Part shown: positions 17,348-26,139 of the stretch, one piece after another
How the letters are laid out: each line of letters opens with the position of its first letter
Position numbering within the stretch: the first letter of the stretch is position 1
NCBI RefSeq assembly: GCF_006351005.1
Contig: NZ_VENP01000007.1
Coordinates: forward strand, 19,684-83,683
Source of the DNA: Miniimonas arenae
Lineage (GTDB): Bacteria > Actinomycetota > Actinomycetes > Actinomycetales > Beutenbergiaceae
DNA: 64,000 nt
Direction of reading: 5' to 3'
Translations under genes and position numbers: made by a program
The notes under the pieces: generated by a model
What the model was told of the DNA's origin: nothing
The model's input: only the letters and a program-made list of their open reading frames with translations
Database searches by the model: none

Positions 17348-19456
17348 TCACCCCGCGTCTGCGGCGCCGACAGCAGCGCCGCGGTAGGCGACCCCGACGA
17401 GCCCGGCGAGCGCGCCGTCGCGCACGAGGACGGGCGTGCGCTCGAGGGGAGCGTCGAGGTCGACCCAGGCTCCGCCGTCGTGCACCTCGCCCGTGGCGAG
17501 GTCCGTCCACGTGGCTCCGGCCGGCAGGTACGCCCGGCGACGGCGAGCTCCGGCCTCGAGGACGGGCGCCACGAGGACGTCACAGCCGAAGAGGAACTGG
17601 TCGCCGATGCGCCAGGCCTCGGCGTCGTCGGGGAACCCGTGGAAGAGTCCGCGCATCACCGGCTGACCGTCCTCGTGCGCGGCGCGCATGGCCTCGCGCG
17701 TGTAGTCGCGCAGCGCCTCACGCAGGTGCACGTGCCGTGCGAGCACCTCGTAGACCGCCTCGCCGTAGCTCCACAGCTCGTTGCCGGCGCCGGAGTGGCA
17801 GCGCGCCGAGCCGTCGGCGGCCGTCACGCCGCGCTGCGGCGACCGGTCCCCGTGCAGCCGCATCACCGGCATGAACGTCGCCATCTGGAACCAGCGCACC
17901 AGGAGCTCGTGGAAGGCGGGGTCGTCGACGTGACCGCCGTAGAAGCCGCCGATGTCCGTGGTGAACCACGGGATCCCTGCGGCGCCCATGTGGATCCCGG
18001 CCGTGACCTGGCGCCGCATCGACTCGAACGAGGAGTGGATGTCGCCGGACCAGACGAGCGCGCCGTAGCGCTGGGAGCCGGCCCACGCGCAGCGCACGAG
18101 GTTGACCGGGCCGGACGCGTCACGAGCGGCACCGCCCGCCTGCCGGTCCGCGACCTGGCCCTCCGCCACCGCGCGCGAGAACAGCTGCGGGTAGACGTTG
18201 CCGACCTGGATCGCCGGGCCGGCGTGGTAGCGGTAGGCCTCGTACTCGTAGAAGACGAACTCGGGCTCGGCCTCGTCCAGCCAGAACAGCGACACCCCCG
18301 GGTAGTTCCGCCGCAGCGTCTCCCAGAGCCACGCCCGCGCACCGGGGTGGGTGACGTCGAGGAACCGCGAGGGCCCCTGGAAGGACATCTGCGCGTCCAC
18401 GCCGCGGTCGGACCGCACGAGGTACCCGCGTCGCGCGAGCTCCGCGTAGTTCTCCGACTCGTAGGAGACCTGCGGCCAGACGGACACCATGAGCGCGACG
18501 CCGAGCTCGGCCAGCTCGGCGACCATCGCCGCGGGATCGGGCCAGAACTCCTCCTCCCACCGGTAGTCGCCCATGTGCGGCCAGTGGAAGAAGTCCGCCA
18601 CGATGACGTCGAGCGGCAGGCCCCGCCCGGTGTGCTCGCGGGCCACCTCGAGCAGCTCGGCCTGCGTGGTGTAGCGCAGCTTGCACTGCCAGAAGCCCAG
18701 CCCGAGCTCGGGCATCATCGGGGCGTGACCGGTCGCGTCCGCGTACGCGCGCGCGATGTCCGACGGCGTGTCCCCCACCGTGAGCCAGTAGTCCACCTGG
18801 TCGGTGAGCTCGGCGACCCACTCGGTGCGGTTGCTCGCGAACGTGGCACGACCGACGGCGGGGTTGTGCCAGAGGAAGCCGTAGCCGGCGCTCGAGACCA
18901 CGAACGGCACGCTCGCCTGGGAGTTGCGGTGCGCGAGCTCGAGGGTCGAGCCCTTGAGGTCCAGCAGGTCCTGCTGGTACTGACCCATCCCGACCAGGCG
19001 CTCCTCGCGCGGTCCGACCAGCGACACCGTGAGACGGTGCCCGGCGCCGCGCGGGTCGTACTGGCGCGCGCGGCGCTTGAGTGCGCCGCCCTCGTGCTCC
19101 TCCTCGAGCACGAGCCGGTCCCCGCGGTAGAACGCGAGGTGGCAGCTCGAGCGCAGGTACCCCGCCTGACCGTCCATCCCCTGTCGCGCGGTCAGGACGA
19201 CCCGGAGGTCGCCCTGCACGAGCGTCCCGACGGCGCCGTCCGCGGTCTCCGTGACGGTGAGCTTCGGGCCGGCGTCGCCGCCCACGTCGGTGATCGCGGG
19301 GTCGGGCGGCAGGAGCGCCCAGTCGTGGTCGCGCAGCTCCCCGCTCAGGGTCGCCCGCACGCGGACGGCGCTCCGGCCCCAGGACTCGACCCGGACGGTC
19401 TCGCCGTCGCCGGTCCACTCGAGGGCGGGTCCGGACACCTGGACGTGGCTGCTCAC
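17348..19456 (-). CDS. GH31 family alpha-glycosidase (alpha-xylosidase-like)
   Basis: 702 residues from a GTG at 19456 preceded by GGAGGAG; the long upstream frame is rejected. There is no signal peptide. An N-terminal beta-sandwich domain is followed by the GH31 barrel with LDVIVADFFHWPHMGDYRW, the nucleophile Asp in LFWLDEAEPEF and the acid/base Asp in VWSGDIHSSFE. GH31 covers alpha-glucosidases, alpha-xylosidases and some alpha-galactosidases, so specificity cannot be fixed. The DEAEPE form of the nucleophile motif belongs to a less studied branch. It is the last gene after importer A and YesL, so it should act on the imported oligosaccharide. Confidence 0.88.
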   Translation of the reverse strand: MSSHVQVSGPALEWTGDGETVRVESWGRSAVRVRATLSGELRDHDWALLPPDPAITDVGGDAGPKLTVTETADGAVGTLVQGDLRVVLTARQGMDGQAGYLRSSCHLAFYRGDRLVLEEEHEGGALKRRARQYDPRGAGHRLTVSLVGPREERLVGMGQYQQDLLDLKGSTLELAHRNSQASVPFVVSSAGYGFLWHNPAVGRATFASNRTEWVAELTDQVDYWLTVGDTPSDIARAYADATGHAPMMPELGLGFWQCKLRYTTQAELLEVAREHTGRGLPLDVIVADFFHWPHMGDYRWEEEFWPDPAAMVAELAELGVALMVSVWPQVSYESENYAELARRGYLVRSDRGVDAQMSFQGPSRFLDVTHPGARAWLWETLRRNYPGVSLFWLDEAEPEFVFYEYEAYRYHAGPAIQVGNVYPQLFSRAVAEGQVADRQAGGAARDASGPVNLVRCAWAGSQRYGALVWSGDIHSSFESMRRQVTAGIHMGAAGIPWFTTDIGGFYGGHVDDPAFHELLVRWFQMATFMPVMRLHGDRSPQRGVTAADGSARCHSGAGNELWSYGEAVYEVLARHVHLREALRDYTREAMRAAHEDGQPVMRGLFHGFPDDAEAWRIGDQFLFGCDVLVAPVLEAGARRRRAYLPAGATWTDLATGEVHDGGAWVDLDAPLERTPVLVRDGALAGLVGVAYRGAAVGAADAG

Positions 19457-19500
19457 GCGTGCTCCTCCTGCTTGCGACGGCGACGGCGACGTCGCGGTTC

Positions 19501-19535
19501 GTCGTGGTTCGTTGTGGTTGGTCGTGGTTCGTTGT
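19501..19535. repeat. 20-nt direct repeat in the GH31 leader
   Basis: GTCGTGGTTCGTTGT occurs at 19501-19515 and 19521-19535. It lies inside a 116-nt gap (19457-19572) that is almost free of C on this strand, hence C/A-rich and G-poor in the GH31 transcript. A short GGCGAC run (about 19475-19490) lies nearer the start codon. Confidence 0.75.
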
Positions 19536-19572
19536 CCGTGCGGGTCGTGGTGCTGGGTGGGGTGGTGCTCGG

Positions 19573-20271
19573 TCAGCGCGAGGGCGCGAGCGCCGGCGTC
19601 GGGGCGCCGTCGGACGCGGCCGTGGGCTCGCCGTCGGACGTGTCGGCGGGCCGCGGCAGGATCCCGCTGCGCCACACCAGGGCGGTGGTCACCCAGGCGG
19701 GTGCCATGATCCCGAGCACGACCGCGAGGCCGGGAACGACGTAGTAGAGGCAGGCCGTCGCCGCCAGCACAGCGGCTCCGCCGAGCGAGATCAGCGGGCG
19801 CGCGACGACGAGCACGGCGGCCCGCCGCAGCACGCGCAGCGGCCCCTCGGCGAAGTGCGCCTGAAGCACCCACACCGTCGCGGACATGCACATCAGCACG
19901 AGTGTGACGACCCAGAGCAGCACCTGCAGCGCGCCCGCGCCGGCCACCTCGGTCGTGCCCAGCAGGCGGTGGTCCAGAAGGACGAACGCCCATCCCGCCA
20001 CGAGCGGGAGTCCGACGGCGTTGGCCGGGACGAGCTCACGGCGCCATGCCCGGTGGAACTCGCGCGGCAGTCGCTCGCGCTCGGCGGTGCCCGGCCAGCC
20101 CTCTCCCGCCATATGGTCGCGCCTGAGCACCGCGTGCACGGCGGCCGTGGCGGGGGCGATCCCCAGCACGACGGCGCCGAGCAGCGTGTGCGCGACCCAC
20201 AGCAGCTGCAGCCACAGCAGGCGGCGACCCAGGTCGGCGATCCGCACGTGCCAGTCCAGGACGTTCCTCAT
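19573..20271 (-). CDS. YesL-like DUF624 membrane protein
   Basis: 232 residues with about five hydrophobic segments, beginning after a short N-terminus (MRNVLDWHVRIADLGRRLLWL). The charged stretch MAGEGWPGTAERERLPREFH and overall layout match DUF624/YesL proteins, which accompany CUT1 sugar importers in pectin and rhamnogalacturonan loci. Their biochemical role is unknown. The ATG overlaps the upstream permease stop as ATGA, so it is made together with importer A. Confidence 0.82.
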   Translation of the reverse strand: MRNVLDWHVRIADLGRRLLWLQLLWVAHTLLGAVVLGIAPATAAVHAVLRRDHMAGEGWPGTAERERLPREFHRAWRRELVPANAVGLPLVAGWAFVLLDHRLLGTTEVAGAGALQVLLWVVTLVLMCMSATVWVLQAHFAEGPLRVLRRAAVLVVARPLISLGGAAVLAATACLYYVVPGLAVVLGIMAPAWVTTALVWRSGILPRPADTSDGEPTAASDGAPTPALAPSR

Positions 20272-21170
20272 CCCTTCACGCTCCCGATCATGACGCCCTT
20301 CTCGAAGTACTTCTGCAGGAAGGGGTAGAGCATGATGACGGGCAGCGAGGACACGATGATGACCCCGTACTTGATCTGGTCGGCGTACTGCTGCCCGTAA
20401 CCGCCACCGGTCCCGCCTGCGCCGCCCGCCCCGCCGGCGAAGGCGGTGTTGGAGATGAGGATGTCCCGGAGCACGATCTGCAGCGGCTGCTTCGCGTAGT
20501 CACGGATGAACACGAGACCCGTGAAGAAGTCGTTCCAGTGCTGGACGAGGTAGTACAGCATGATCACCGACAGGATCGCCTTGGACAGCGGGATGGCGAT
20601 CGTGAAGAAGAACCGGAACTCGTCGGACCCGTCGAGCGTCGCGGCCTCGTGCAGCTCCTCGGGAATCGAGTTCTCGTAGAACGCGCGCGCGATGATGAGG
20701 TTGTAGACGTTGAGCGCGCTCGGCAGGATGAACACCCACATGTTGTCGAGCAGATTGAGGTCGCGGTACAGCAGGTAGGTGGGGATCAGCCCGCCGTTGA
20801 AGAACATCGTGAACGCGAAGAAGAACATGAGCGGCCGGCGGGCGGCGAACTCACGGCGCGACAGCGCGTACGCCGCCGGGATCGTCACGAGCATGTTCAC
20901 GGCCGTGCCGAGCACGGTGTAGACGATCGTGTTGCGGTACCCGGTCCAGATGCGCTGGTCGCCGAGGATCTGCTCGTACCCGAACCAGTTGATGCCGCGC
21001 GGGAAGAACCAGACCTGGCCACCCTGCACCAGCTGAGGCTGGGAGATCGAGGCGATCGCCACGAAGAAGATCGGGTACAGGGTGACGAAGACGATCAGCA
21101 CGATGCTGACCGCGACGAGGGCGGCGAAGACGATGTCGCCGGGGCGGTGGTAGCGGACCTTGGTCGTCAT
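20268..21170 (-). CDS. Sugar ABC importer A permease 2 (LplC/YtcP type)
   Basis: 300 residues, six membrane spans, with the coupling loop PEELHEAATLDGSDEFRFF that contacts the ATPase. The C-terminus, including KYFEKGVMIGSVKG, is typical of the LplC/YtcP branch of CUT1 permeases. A Gly-rich insertion (FAGGAGGAGGTGGGYGQQ) lies in a late loop. It pairs with the permease ending 13 nt upstream. No ATPase gene is nearby, so a shared MsmX-type ATPase encoded elsewhere is assumed. Confidence 0.92.
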   Translation of the reverse strand: MTTKVRYHRPGDIVFAALVAVSIVLIVFVTLYPIFFVAIASISQPQLVQGGQVWFFPRGINWFGYEQILGDQRIWTGYRNTIVYTVLGTAVNMLVTIPAAYALSRREFAARRPLMFFFAFTMFFNGGLIPTYLLYRDLNLLDNMWVFILPSALNVYNLIIARAFYENSIPEELHEAATLDGSDEFRFFFTIAIPLSKAILSVIMLYYLVQHWNDFFTGLVFIRDYAKQPLQIVLRDILISNTAFAGGAGGAGGTGGGYGQQYADQIKYGVIIVSSLPVIMLYPFLQKYFEKGVMIGSVKG

Positions 21171-21183
21171 GGCGTCTCTCCCC

Positions 21184-22152
21184 TCACCACAGGCTCGTGT
21201 TGGCGAGACGCTTGGCGAGCTGGTTCGCGCCCACGAGGAACGCGAAGTTGATGAGCGTGTTGAACAGGCCGATCGCCGTCGAGTAGCTGAACTGGTTGCC
21301 GATGATGCCGATCTTGTACACGTAGGTCGAGATGACCTCGGAGATGGGCAGGTTCAGCGTGTTCTGCATGAGGAAGATCTTCTCGAAGCCCGTGTTGAGC
21401 ACCCCGCCCATCGTGAGGATGAAGAGGATCACCATGGTCGGTACGAGCGAGGGCAGGTCGACGTTGCGAATGATCTGGAACCGGCTTGCGCCGTCGATCT
21501 TCGCGGCCTCGTAGAGCTGGGTGTCGACGTTGGACAGCGCCGCGAGGTAGATGATGCTGTTCCACCCGCAGTGCTGCCACACCTCGGAGATCACGTAGAC
21601 GGGGATGAAGGCTTTGGGATCACCGAGGAAGTTGATCCCGCTCACGCCGAACCACTCCATCACCCGGGTGATGAGACCCGTGCTCGGGGAGAGGAACACC
21701 TGCAGCATGCCCACGATCACGACGATCGAGATGAAGTGCGGCAGATACGTCGCGGTCTGGCTGAACCGCTTGCGGCGCGGTCCGACGACCTGGTTGACGA
21801 GCAGCGCGAGGCCGATCGGGGCGAAGAAGCCGACCACCAGCGTCGTGACACTGATGAGGACGGTGTTGCGCATCAGCTGCCAGAACTGCGGCGAGTCGAA
21901 GAACTGCCGGAAGTACTTCAGTCCGACCCAGTCGCCGCCGGTGAGGCCGGCCTCGAAGTCGAACTCGCGGAACGCGAGCTGGATGCCGTACATCGGCGCG
22001 TAGGCGAAGACCGCCGTCGCGACGATGGCCGGCGCGAGCATGACCCACAGCTGCCAGCGCCGGCTCAGGTGCTGCCGCAGCCGCTGGGGCCACGGCGATC
22101 TCGTGCGCGCGGGCGGCGTCGTCGCCACCTTCGTCTCCAGGGCCACGGCCAT
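21184..22152 (-). CDS. Sugar ABC importer A permease 1 (LplB/YteP type)
   Basis: 322 residues, with an N-terminal cytoplasmic tail then six spans. The coupling loop is TQLYEAAKIDGASRFQI, and the C-terminus (NQLAKRLANTSLW) is typical of LplB-type permeases. It lies 63 nt after the binding-protein gene, across a strong hairpin. It forms the channel with the downstream LplC-type protein. Related systems import oligogalacturonides, rhamnogalacturonan or arabino-oligosaccharides. Confidence 0.92.
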   Translation of the reverse strand: MAVALETKVATTPPARTRSPWPQRLRQHLSRRWQLWVMLAPAIVATAVFAYAPMYGIQLAFREFDFEAGLTGGDWVGLKYFRQFFDSPQFWQLMRNTVLISVTTLVVGFFAPIGLALLVNQVVGPRRKRFSQTATYLPHFISIVVIVGMLQVFLSPSTGLITRVMEWFGVSGINFLGDPKAFIPVYVISEVWQHCGWNSIIYLAALSNVDTQLYEAAKIDGASRFQIIRNVDLPSLVPTMVILFILTMGGVLNTGFEKIFLMQNTLNLPISEVISTYVYKIGIIGNQFSYSTAIGLFNTLINFAFLVGANQLAKRLANTSLW

Positions 22153-22174
22153 GGCTACCTGCCTCTCCGGGCTG

Positions 22175-22207
22175 CGCCCGGGCCGGTCACGCGGAGCGGC
22201 CCGGGCG
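22175..22207 (-). terminator. Strong hairpin directly after importer A binding-protein gene
   Basis: A perfect 11-bp stem CGCCCGGGCCG (22175-22185) with CGGCCCGGGCG (22197-22207) and an 11-nt loop begins nine bases after the stop. There is no T-tract. It probably causes partial termination or protects the upstream mRNA, raising binding protein over permeases. Confidence 0.7.
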
Positions 22208-22215
22208 CGGGGTGA

Positions 22216-23859
22216 TCAGGACTTCGACGCGATGTAGTCGTCGTAGTACGTCTGCAGGATGTCGAGGTTGGCCTGGATCCCGGCGCCCTCGACCTGGGAG
22301 ACGTAGGAGTTCCACCCGTCGGTGGCACCGCCGGACGTGACCCACTGCGCGAAAGCCGGCATCGTGATGCCGTCGATAGCCGTCTGGTTCACGGCCGAGG
22401 TGGACTGGTCCGCTGCGCTGAGCTTGAGGAACAGGCTCGGGAACACGTCCTTGTCGATGTCCAGGTCCTCGAAGGCGGGCGCCAGGGGAACCGCGTTCTC
22501 CACCGCCTCGGCGAGGTCGGTCGGCGGCTCGACCTCCATCGACTCCCGGATGAAGATCGGGCCGTTGTCCGCGAGGCTGGAGGTCCACTTCCACGTCGAC
22601 GGGTCGAGGTTCGCATCCGCGGGCGGCAGCACCTTGTACTCGGTGTCGCTGACCTTCTCGACGTTCGGGCCGATGTCACCGAAGAGCACCTGGATCGAGA
22701 TGTCCGGGGAGTAGAACGCGTTGATGACGCGCAGCACCGCGTCCTTGTCCGACGGGTCGGCGGACATCGTGACGTGGTTGCGGGTGAGGTTCTCGAAGTC
22801 GTAGGACCAGCGCACCGGGGCGGACTGACCCTCCTCCTGCAGGAGCGGCGCCATCGCGGTGTACTGCTCGTAGACGCCCGGACCGAAGCGGTCGGAGCCG
22901 GACCAGCCCCACGAGAAGCCGACGCGGGCGGTGTCGCCCGTGCCGCGGGCCACCGACTGGTACGTGGAGTAGTCCTGGGTGAAGGCGTCCGCGCTGATCA
23001 GGCCGGCCTGCCAGCAGCGGTTGAGGAACTCGACGACGTCGCGGTAGCGCTCGTCGACGAAGAAGTTCTTCACCTCCCCGTCCTCGAGGAAGTACCCGCC
23101 ACCACCGCCGCCGACGATCTGCATCCCGGTCAAGCCCAGCAGTGCGGACGGCTGGAAGTAGCCGAACCCGGTCGTGCCGACCGGCGCGAAGTCGAACGGG
23201 ATCTCGTCGGCCTGGCCGTTGCCGTTCGGGTCCAGCTCCTTGAACGCGACGAGCACGTCGAACAGCTCGTCCCACGTGGTCGGCATGTCGAGGCCGAGCG
23301 CGTCGAGCCACTGCTGGTTGATGTACTGGTGCGTGATGGCGGTGGGCCAGAACTTCTTGTACGACGGCACCGACTTCTCGGCGTCGTTGAACGTGGCCAT
23401 CGCCTGGGCGCCGTCGACCTCGTCGAACATCGCCTGGACGTTCGGCAGGGCGTCCATGTCGTCGGAGAGGTCCTCGAACAGCGAGCCGAAGGTGGCCAGG
23501 TCCGCATCGGTGATCGCGTTGTTGCCGATGATGAGGTCGGGAACGTCGCCCGCGGCGAGCATCGGGTTCTTCTTCTGGTCCCAGTCGGCCGACACCTCCT
23601 CCCACGTGATCGTCACGCCGGCCTCCTCCTCGAGCTGCTTGACCCAGGCCATGTCGGCCATCGGCTTCGTGAGGGGGTGCTTGATCACCATGATCGAGAC
23701 GTTCGGGGTCTCGCCGTCACCGGCACCGCCCGAGGCGTCGGGGTCGGTGTCCGAGCCACCGCCGCCGCACGCGGCGAGCACGAGGCTCAGGACGGCCGCG
23801 AAGGACGCGGCTGCGGCGGTCCGGGTGTACCGGCGCCGGGTGGGTGGGGCAGCGGTCAT
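22216..23859 (-). CDS. Importer A sugar-binding lipoprotein (LplA type)
   Basis: 547 residues with ATG after GGAGGAGAC. The lipobox is LVLAACGGG, followed by an acidic/Gly linker. The long extracellular solute-binding domain has MVIKHPLTKPMADMAWVK, LAAGDVPDLIIGNNAITD and DPNGNGQADEIPF, the last a calcium-loop-like DxNGNGxxDE motif common in LplA proteins. It captures oligosaccharides outside the cell and delivers them to the two permeases downstream. It lies 88 nt after the GH127 gene in one apparent operon. Confidence 0.92.
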   Translation of the reverse strand: MTAAPPTRRRYTRTAAAASFAAVLSLVLAACGGGGSDTDPDASGGAGDGETPNVSIMVIKHPLTKPMADMAWVKQLEEEAGVTITWEEVSADWDQKKNPMLAAGDVPDLIIGNNAITDADLATFGSLFEDLSDDMDALPNVQAMFDEVDGAQAMATFNDAEKSVPSYKKFWPTAITHQYINQQWLDALGLDMPTTWDELFDVLVAFKELDPNGNGQADEIPFDFAPVGTTGFGYFQPSALLGLTGMQIVGGGGGGYFLEDGEVKNFFVDERYRDVVEFLNRCWQAGLISADAFTQDYSTYQSVARGTGDTARVGFSWGWSGSDRFGPGVYEQYTAMAPLLQEEGQSAPVRWSYDFENLTRNHVTMSADPSDKDAVLRVINAFYSPDISIQVLFGDIGPNVEKVSDTEYKVLPPADANLDPSTWKWTSSLADNGPIFIRESMEVEPPTDLAEAVENAVPLAPAFEDLDIDKDVFPSLFLKLSAADQSTSAVNQTAIDGITMPAFAQWVTSGGATDGWNSYVSQVEGAGIQANLDILQTYYDDYIASKS

Positions 23860-23947
23860 GTCTCCTCCTCGAGACGGCTCGTCCGCGTGGGTGCTGGGTG
23901 GGTCGGACGAGAGGTGATGGACAGGGTGGGGATGGGCAGCGGTCGGG

Positions 23948-25891
23948 TCAGCGGTCGACCGGGAGCCACACCCGCATCGCGCCCGGAGAACGGTTGCCCC
24001 AGGTCGCGAACGGGATGGCGGCGACGTCCAGGCTCGGCGAGCCCTCGGTCGCGACCGGCGCAGCAGCGCCGGAGTAGAGGGTGTCCGGGCGGTCCACGAG
24101 CGCGCAGTGGACGGTGAGCGTGCCGTCGTCGGCCACGTCGATCCCCTGCTCGGGCAGGAGGACGAGGTCGTCGACGGCGACGCCGTCGGGCAGGTCGGCC
24201 TGCTCCACGCAGTGCACGACGGGACCGCGCTCGACGGCGAGGCACCCACGCACGGCGTCGACCCGGTGGTGGGCGCGGGTCAGACGGGGCGTGAGGTCGA
24301 GGGAGAGCGTGTAGCGCGCGCCGTCGACGAGCGGCAGGCGCGCGTAGCCGTCCGCATCGGCGCGGGCGGCGCCCGAGCCCCCGTCTGCCCGTGAGGTGAG
24401 CTCGGCGTCGGGCGACCAGCTCGGGACACGTACGGCGAGCCGGACGCCGTCGCGCACGTGCCCGTGCACGCTCACCTCGACGCGCCCGTCGGCGGGGTAG
24501 GCCGTGGTGACGCGGACGACCGCCTCGCCGAGGTCGGCCGGCAGGTCGATCTCGGCGGCGGCCAGCTGGTGCAGCCACAGCGCGTCGGCGGTGGTCGAGG
24601 CGACGTAGGCACCCAGCTGCGCGACGGTGCGTCCGATGTTCGGGGGGCAGCACGCGCACACGTACCAGGGCGTGCGCTCGCGCGGCGCGTTCTCCTCGGA
24701 GTAGCGGTCCGGACGCTGCTGGAGCGGGTTGGAGTAGAAGAACCGGGTGCCGCCTCCGTCGATCGAGGCCGCGAGCGCGTTGTGGATCTCGCGCTCGATG
24801 GTCTCGGCGTACGTCGCGGCGCCCGCCGCCCCGCCGGCCAGGAGCATGCGCCAGGTCCAGTGGATGTCCGCGATCGTGGCGCAGGTCTCGGCGTAGGCCC
24901 GCTCGCTGGGCAGCTCGTAGTCGTCGCCGAACGCCTCGTCACGGTGTCGCGAGCCGAACGCGCCCGAGAGGTACATCTTCCGCTCGTGCGCGCTGGACCA
25001 CTGCGCGTCCATCGCCGCCAGGAGCGTGGCATCGCCCTGCTCGAGGTAGACGTCGGTCACCCCCGCGTTGAGGTACAGCTGGCGCACGGCGTGCCCGACG
25101 GCGTCGCGCGCCTCGCGCACGGGGGCGTGGTCCTGGAAGTACCGCGCCCCGAGGCCGCCGACCTTGAGCAGGCCCTGTCCGCGCAGCTCCACCATGTGCG
25201 CCGCGAGCGCGAGGTAGCGCTCCTCACCCGTGTGCCGGTACAGCTCGACGAGCGCCGTCTCGATCTCGGGGTGACCGCAGATGCCCTGCTCGCGCCCCGG
25301 TCCGAACCGGCGGTCCAGGAGGTCGGCGAACCGGCGGGCCAGCACGAGCAGGTCGTCGCGCCCGTTGGCGCGGTCCAGCGCGACGGCCGCCTGGATCATG
25401 TGGCCCAGCACGTACATCTCGTGCGTGAGCTCGAGCTGGACGAACTTGAGCTCCGGGTGGACGCCCTGGATCCACGAGTGCACGTAGCCGCTCGGCTCCT
25501 GGACGCGGGCGACCAGGCCGATCACGTCGTCGAGCCAGGCGTCGAACTCGGTGGTGCCGGTGCGCGCGATCTCCCACGCGACCGCCTCGATCACCTTGTA
25601 CAGGTCGGAGTCGGCGAACCAGAAGCCGCGGAACTCGGCGCCGGACTCCCCGATCACCCGCCGCAGGTTGTCCAGGATCCCCCACTCCTCGATCTGCTCG
25701 ATGCAGTGCGGGAGCGTCGCGCTCGCGTTGAGCGACTGCCAGCTGGCGAGCGGACCGTCGGTGAGGCGCACCTCGCGCACACCGAGCGGGGTGTGGACGG
25801 CGTGCGCCGCGCTCGGCAGAGCGGGCGCGGCGACGTCACGGGCGTCGTCGACGCGGCTCACGGCCGTGCTGCTGGTGGTGCTGGCGGTCAT
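23948..25891 (-). CDS. GH127 beta-L-arabinofuranosidase-like enzyme
   Basis: 647 residues from the ATG at 25891 with AAGGAG upstream. There is no signal peptide, so it acts inside the cell. An all-helical barrel carries EFRGFWFADSDLYKVIEA, YLNAGVTDVY and, near residue 333, the ETC motif, then CACCPPN near residue 412. In HypBA1 these supply the zinc-binding Glu and Cys residues and the catalytic Cys. It would release beta-L-arabinofuranose from imported oligosaccharides. It is first in the operon that encodes importer A. Confidence 0.92.
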   Translation of the reverse strand: MTASTTSSTAVSRVDDARDVAAPALPSAAHAVHTPLGVREVRLTDGPLASWQSLNASATLPHCIEQIEEWGILDNLRRVIGESGAEFRGFWFADSDLYKVIEAVAWEIARTGTTEFDAWLDDVIGLVARVQEPSGYVHSWIQGVHPELKFVQLELTHEMYVLGHMIQAAVALDRANGRDDLLVLARRFADLLDRRFGPGREQGICGHPEIETALVELYRHTGEERYLALAAHMVELRGQGLLKVGGLGARYFQDHAPVREARDAVGHAVRQLYLNAGVTDVYLEQGDATLLAAMDAQWSSAHERKMYLSGAFGSRHRDEAFGDDYELPSERAYAETCATIADIHWTWRMLLAGGAAGAATYAETIEREIHNALAASIDGGGTRFFYSNPLQQRPDRYSEENAPRERTPWYVCACCPPNIGRTVAQLGAYVASTTADALWLHQLAAAEIDLPADLGEAVVRVTTAYPADGRVEVSVHGHVRDGVRLAVRVPSWSPDAELTSRADGGSGAARADADGYARLPLVDGARYTLSLDLTPRLTRAHHRVDAVRGCLAVERGPVVHCVEQADLPDGVAVDDLVLLPEQGIDVADDGTLTVHCALVDRPDTLYSGAAAPVATEGSPSLDVAAIPFATWGNRSPGAMRVWLPVDR

Positions 25892-25945
25892 CGTGGGTCT
25901 CCTTCGACCGGGTGGCTGGGGGCGAGTCTGTCCCGTCGAGTTCAG

Positions 25946-25983
25946 CGTTGTCAACAGCGAGCCATCATCGTTGTCAATCGTTA
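25946..25983 (-). promoter_or_regulatory. Candidate LacI operators upstream of GH127/importer A operon
   Basis: Two related sites lie 23 nt apart: CGTTGTCAAC (25946-25955), whose core GTTGTCAAC is an odd palindrome, and CGTTGTCAAT (25969-25978), followed by CGTTA. The 12-mer TCATCGTTGTCA (25965-25976) recurs exactly upstream of the GH27 gene (28179-28190). The overlapping lacI pair between them is the likely source of the regulator. The rest of the 248-bp gap holds only the terminator listed next. Confidence 0.65.
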
Positions 25984-26058
25984 CTCGACCGTGACACTTT
26001 CCAAGCGGTGGGCCGATGTGAACGTTCGACACGCATTCTCGAGTCCAGCGGCCGCCGA

Positions 26059-26096
26059 GGCGACCCGAGGGCCCCGCCGGGGCTCCGCGGGTCGCC
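26059..26096 (-). terminator. Terminator after the tandem lacI genes
   Basis: A 9-bp outer stem GGCGACCCG (26059-26067) with CGGGTCGCC (26088-26096) encloses an inner GCCCC/GGGGC stem. It lies 44 nt after the lacI stop. Confidence 0.65.
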
Positions 26097-26139
26097 TGCT
26101 CGTCAGACGGCGCGAGTCAGCGGGCAGGTCTGCGTGCGG

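Noticed and set aside
16034..19744. An open frame of more than 1200 codons on the plus strand
   Set aside because: It lies opposite lacI and GH31, and its translation is rich in Arg, Gly, His and Val with no domain; it is a high-GC antisense shadow.
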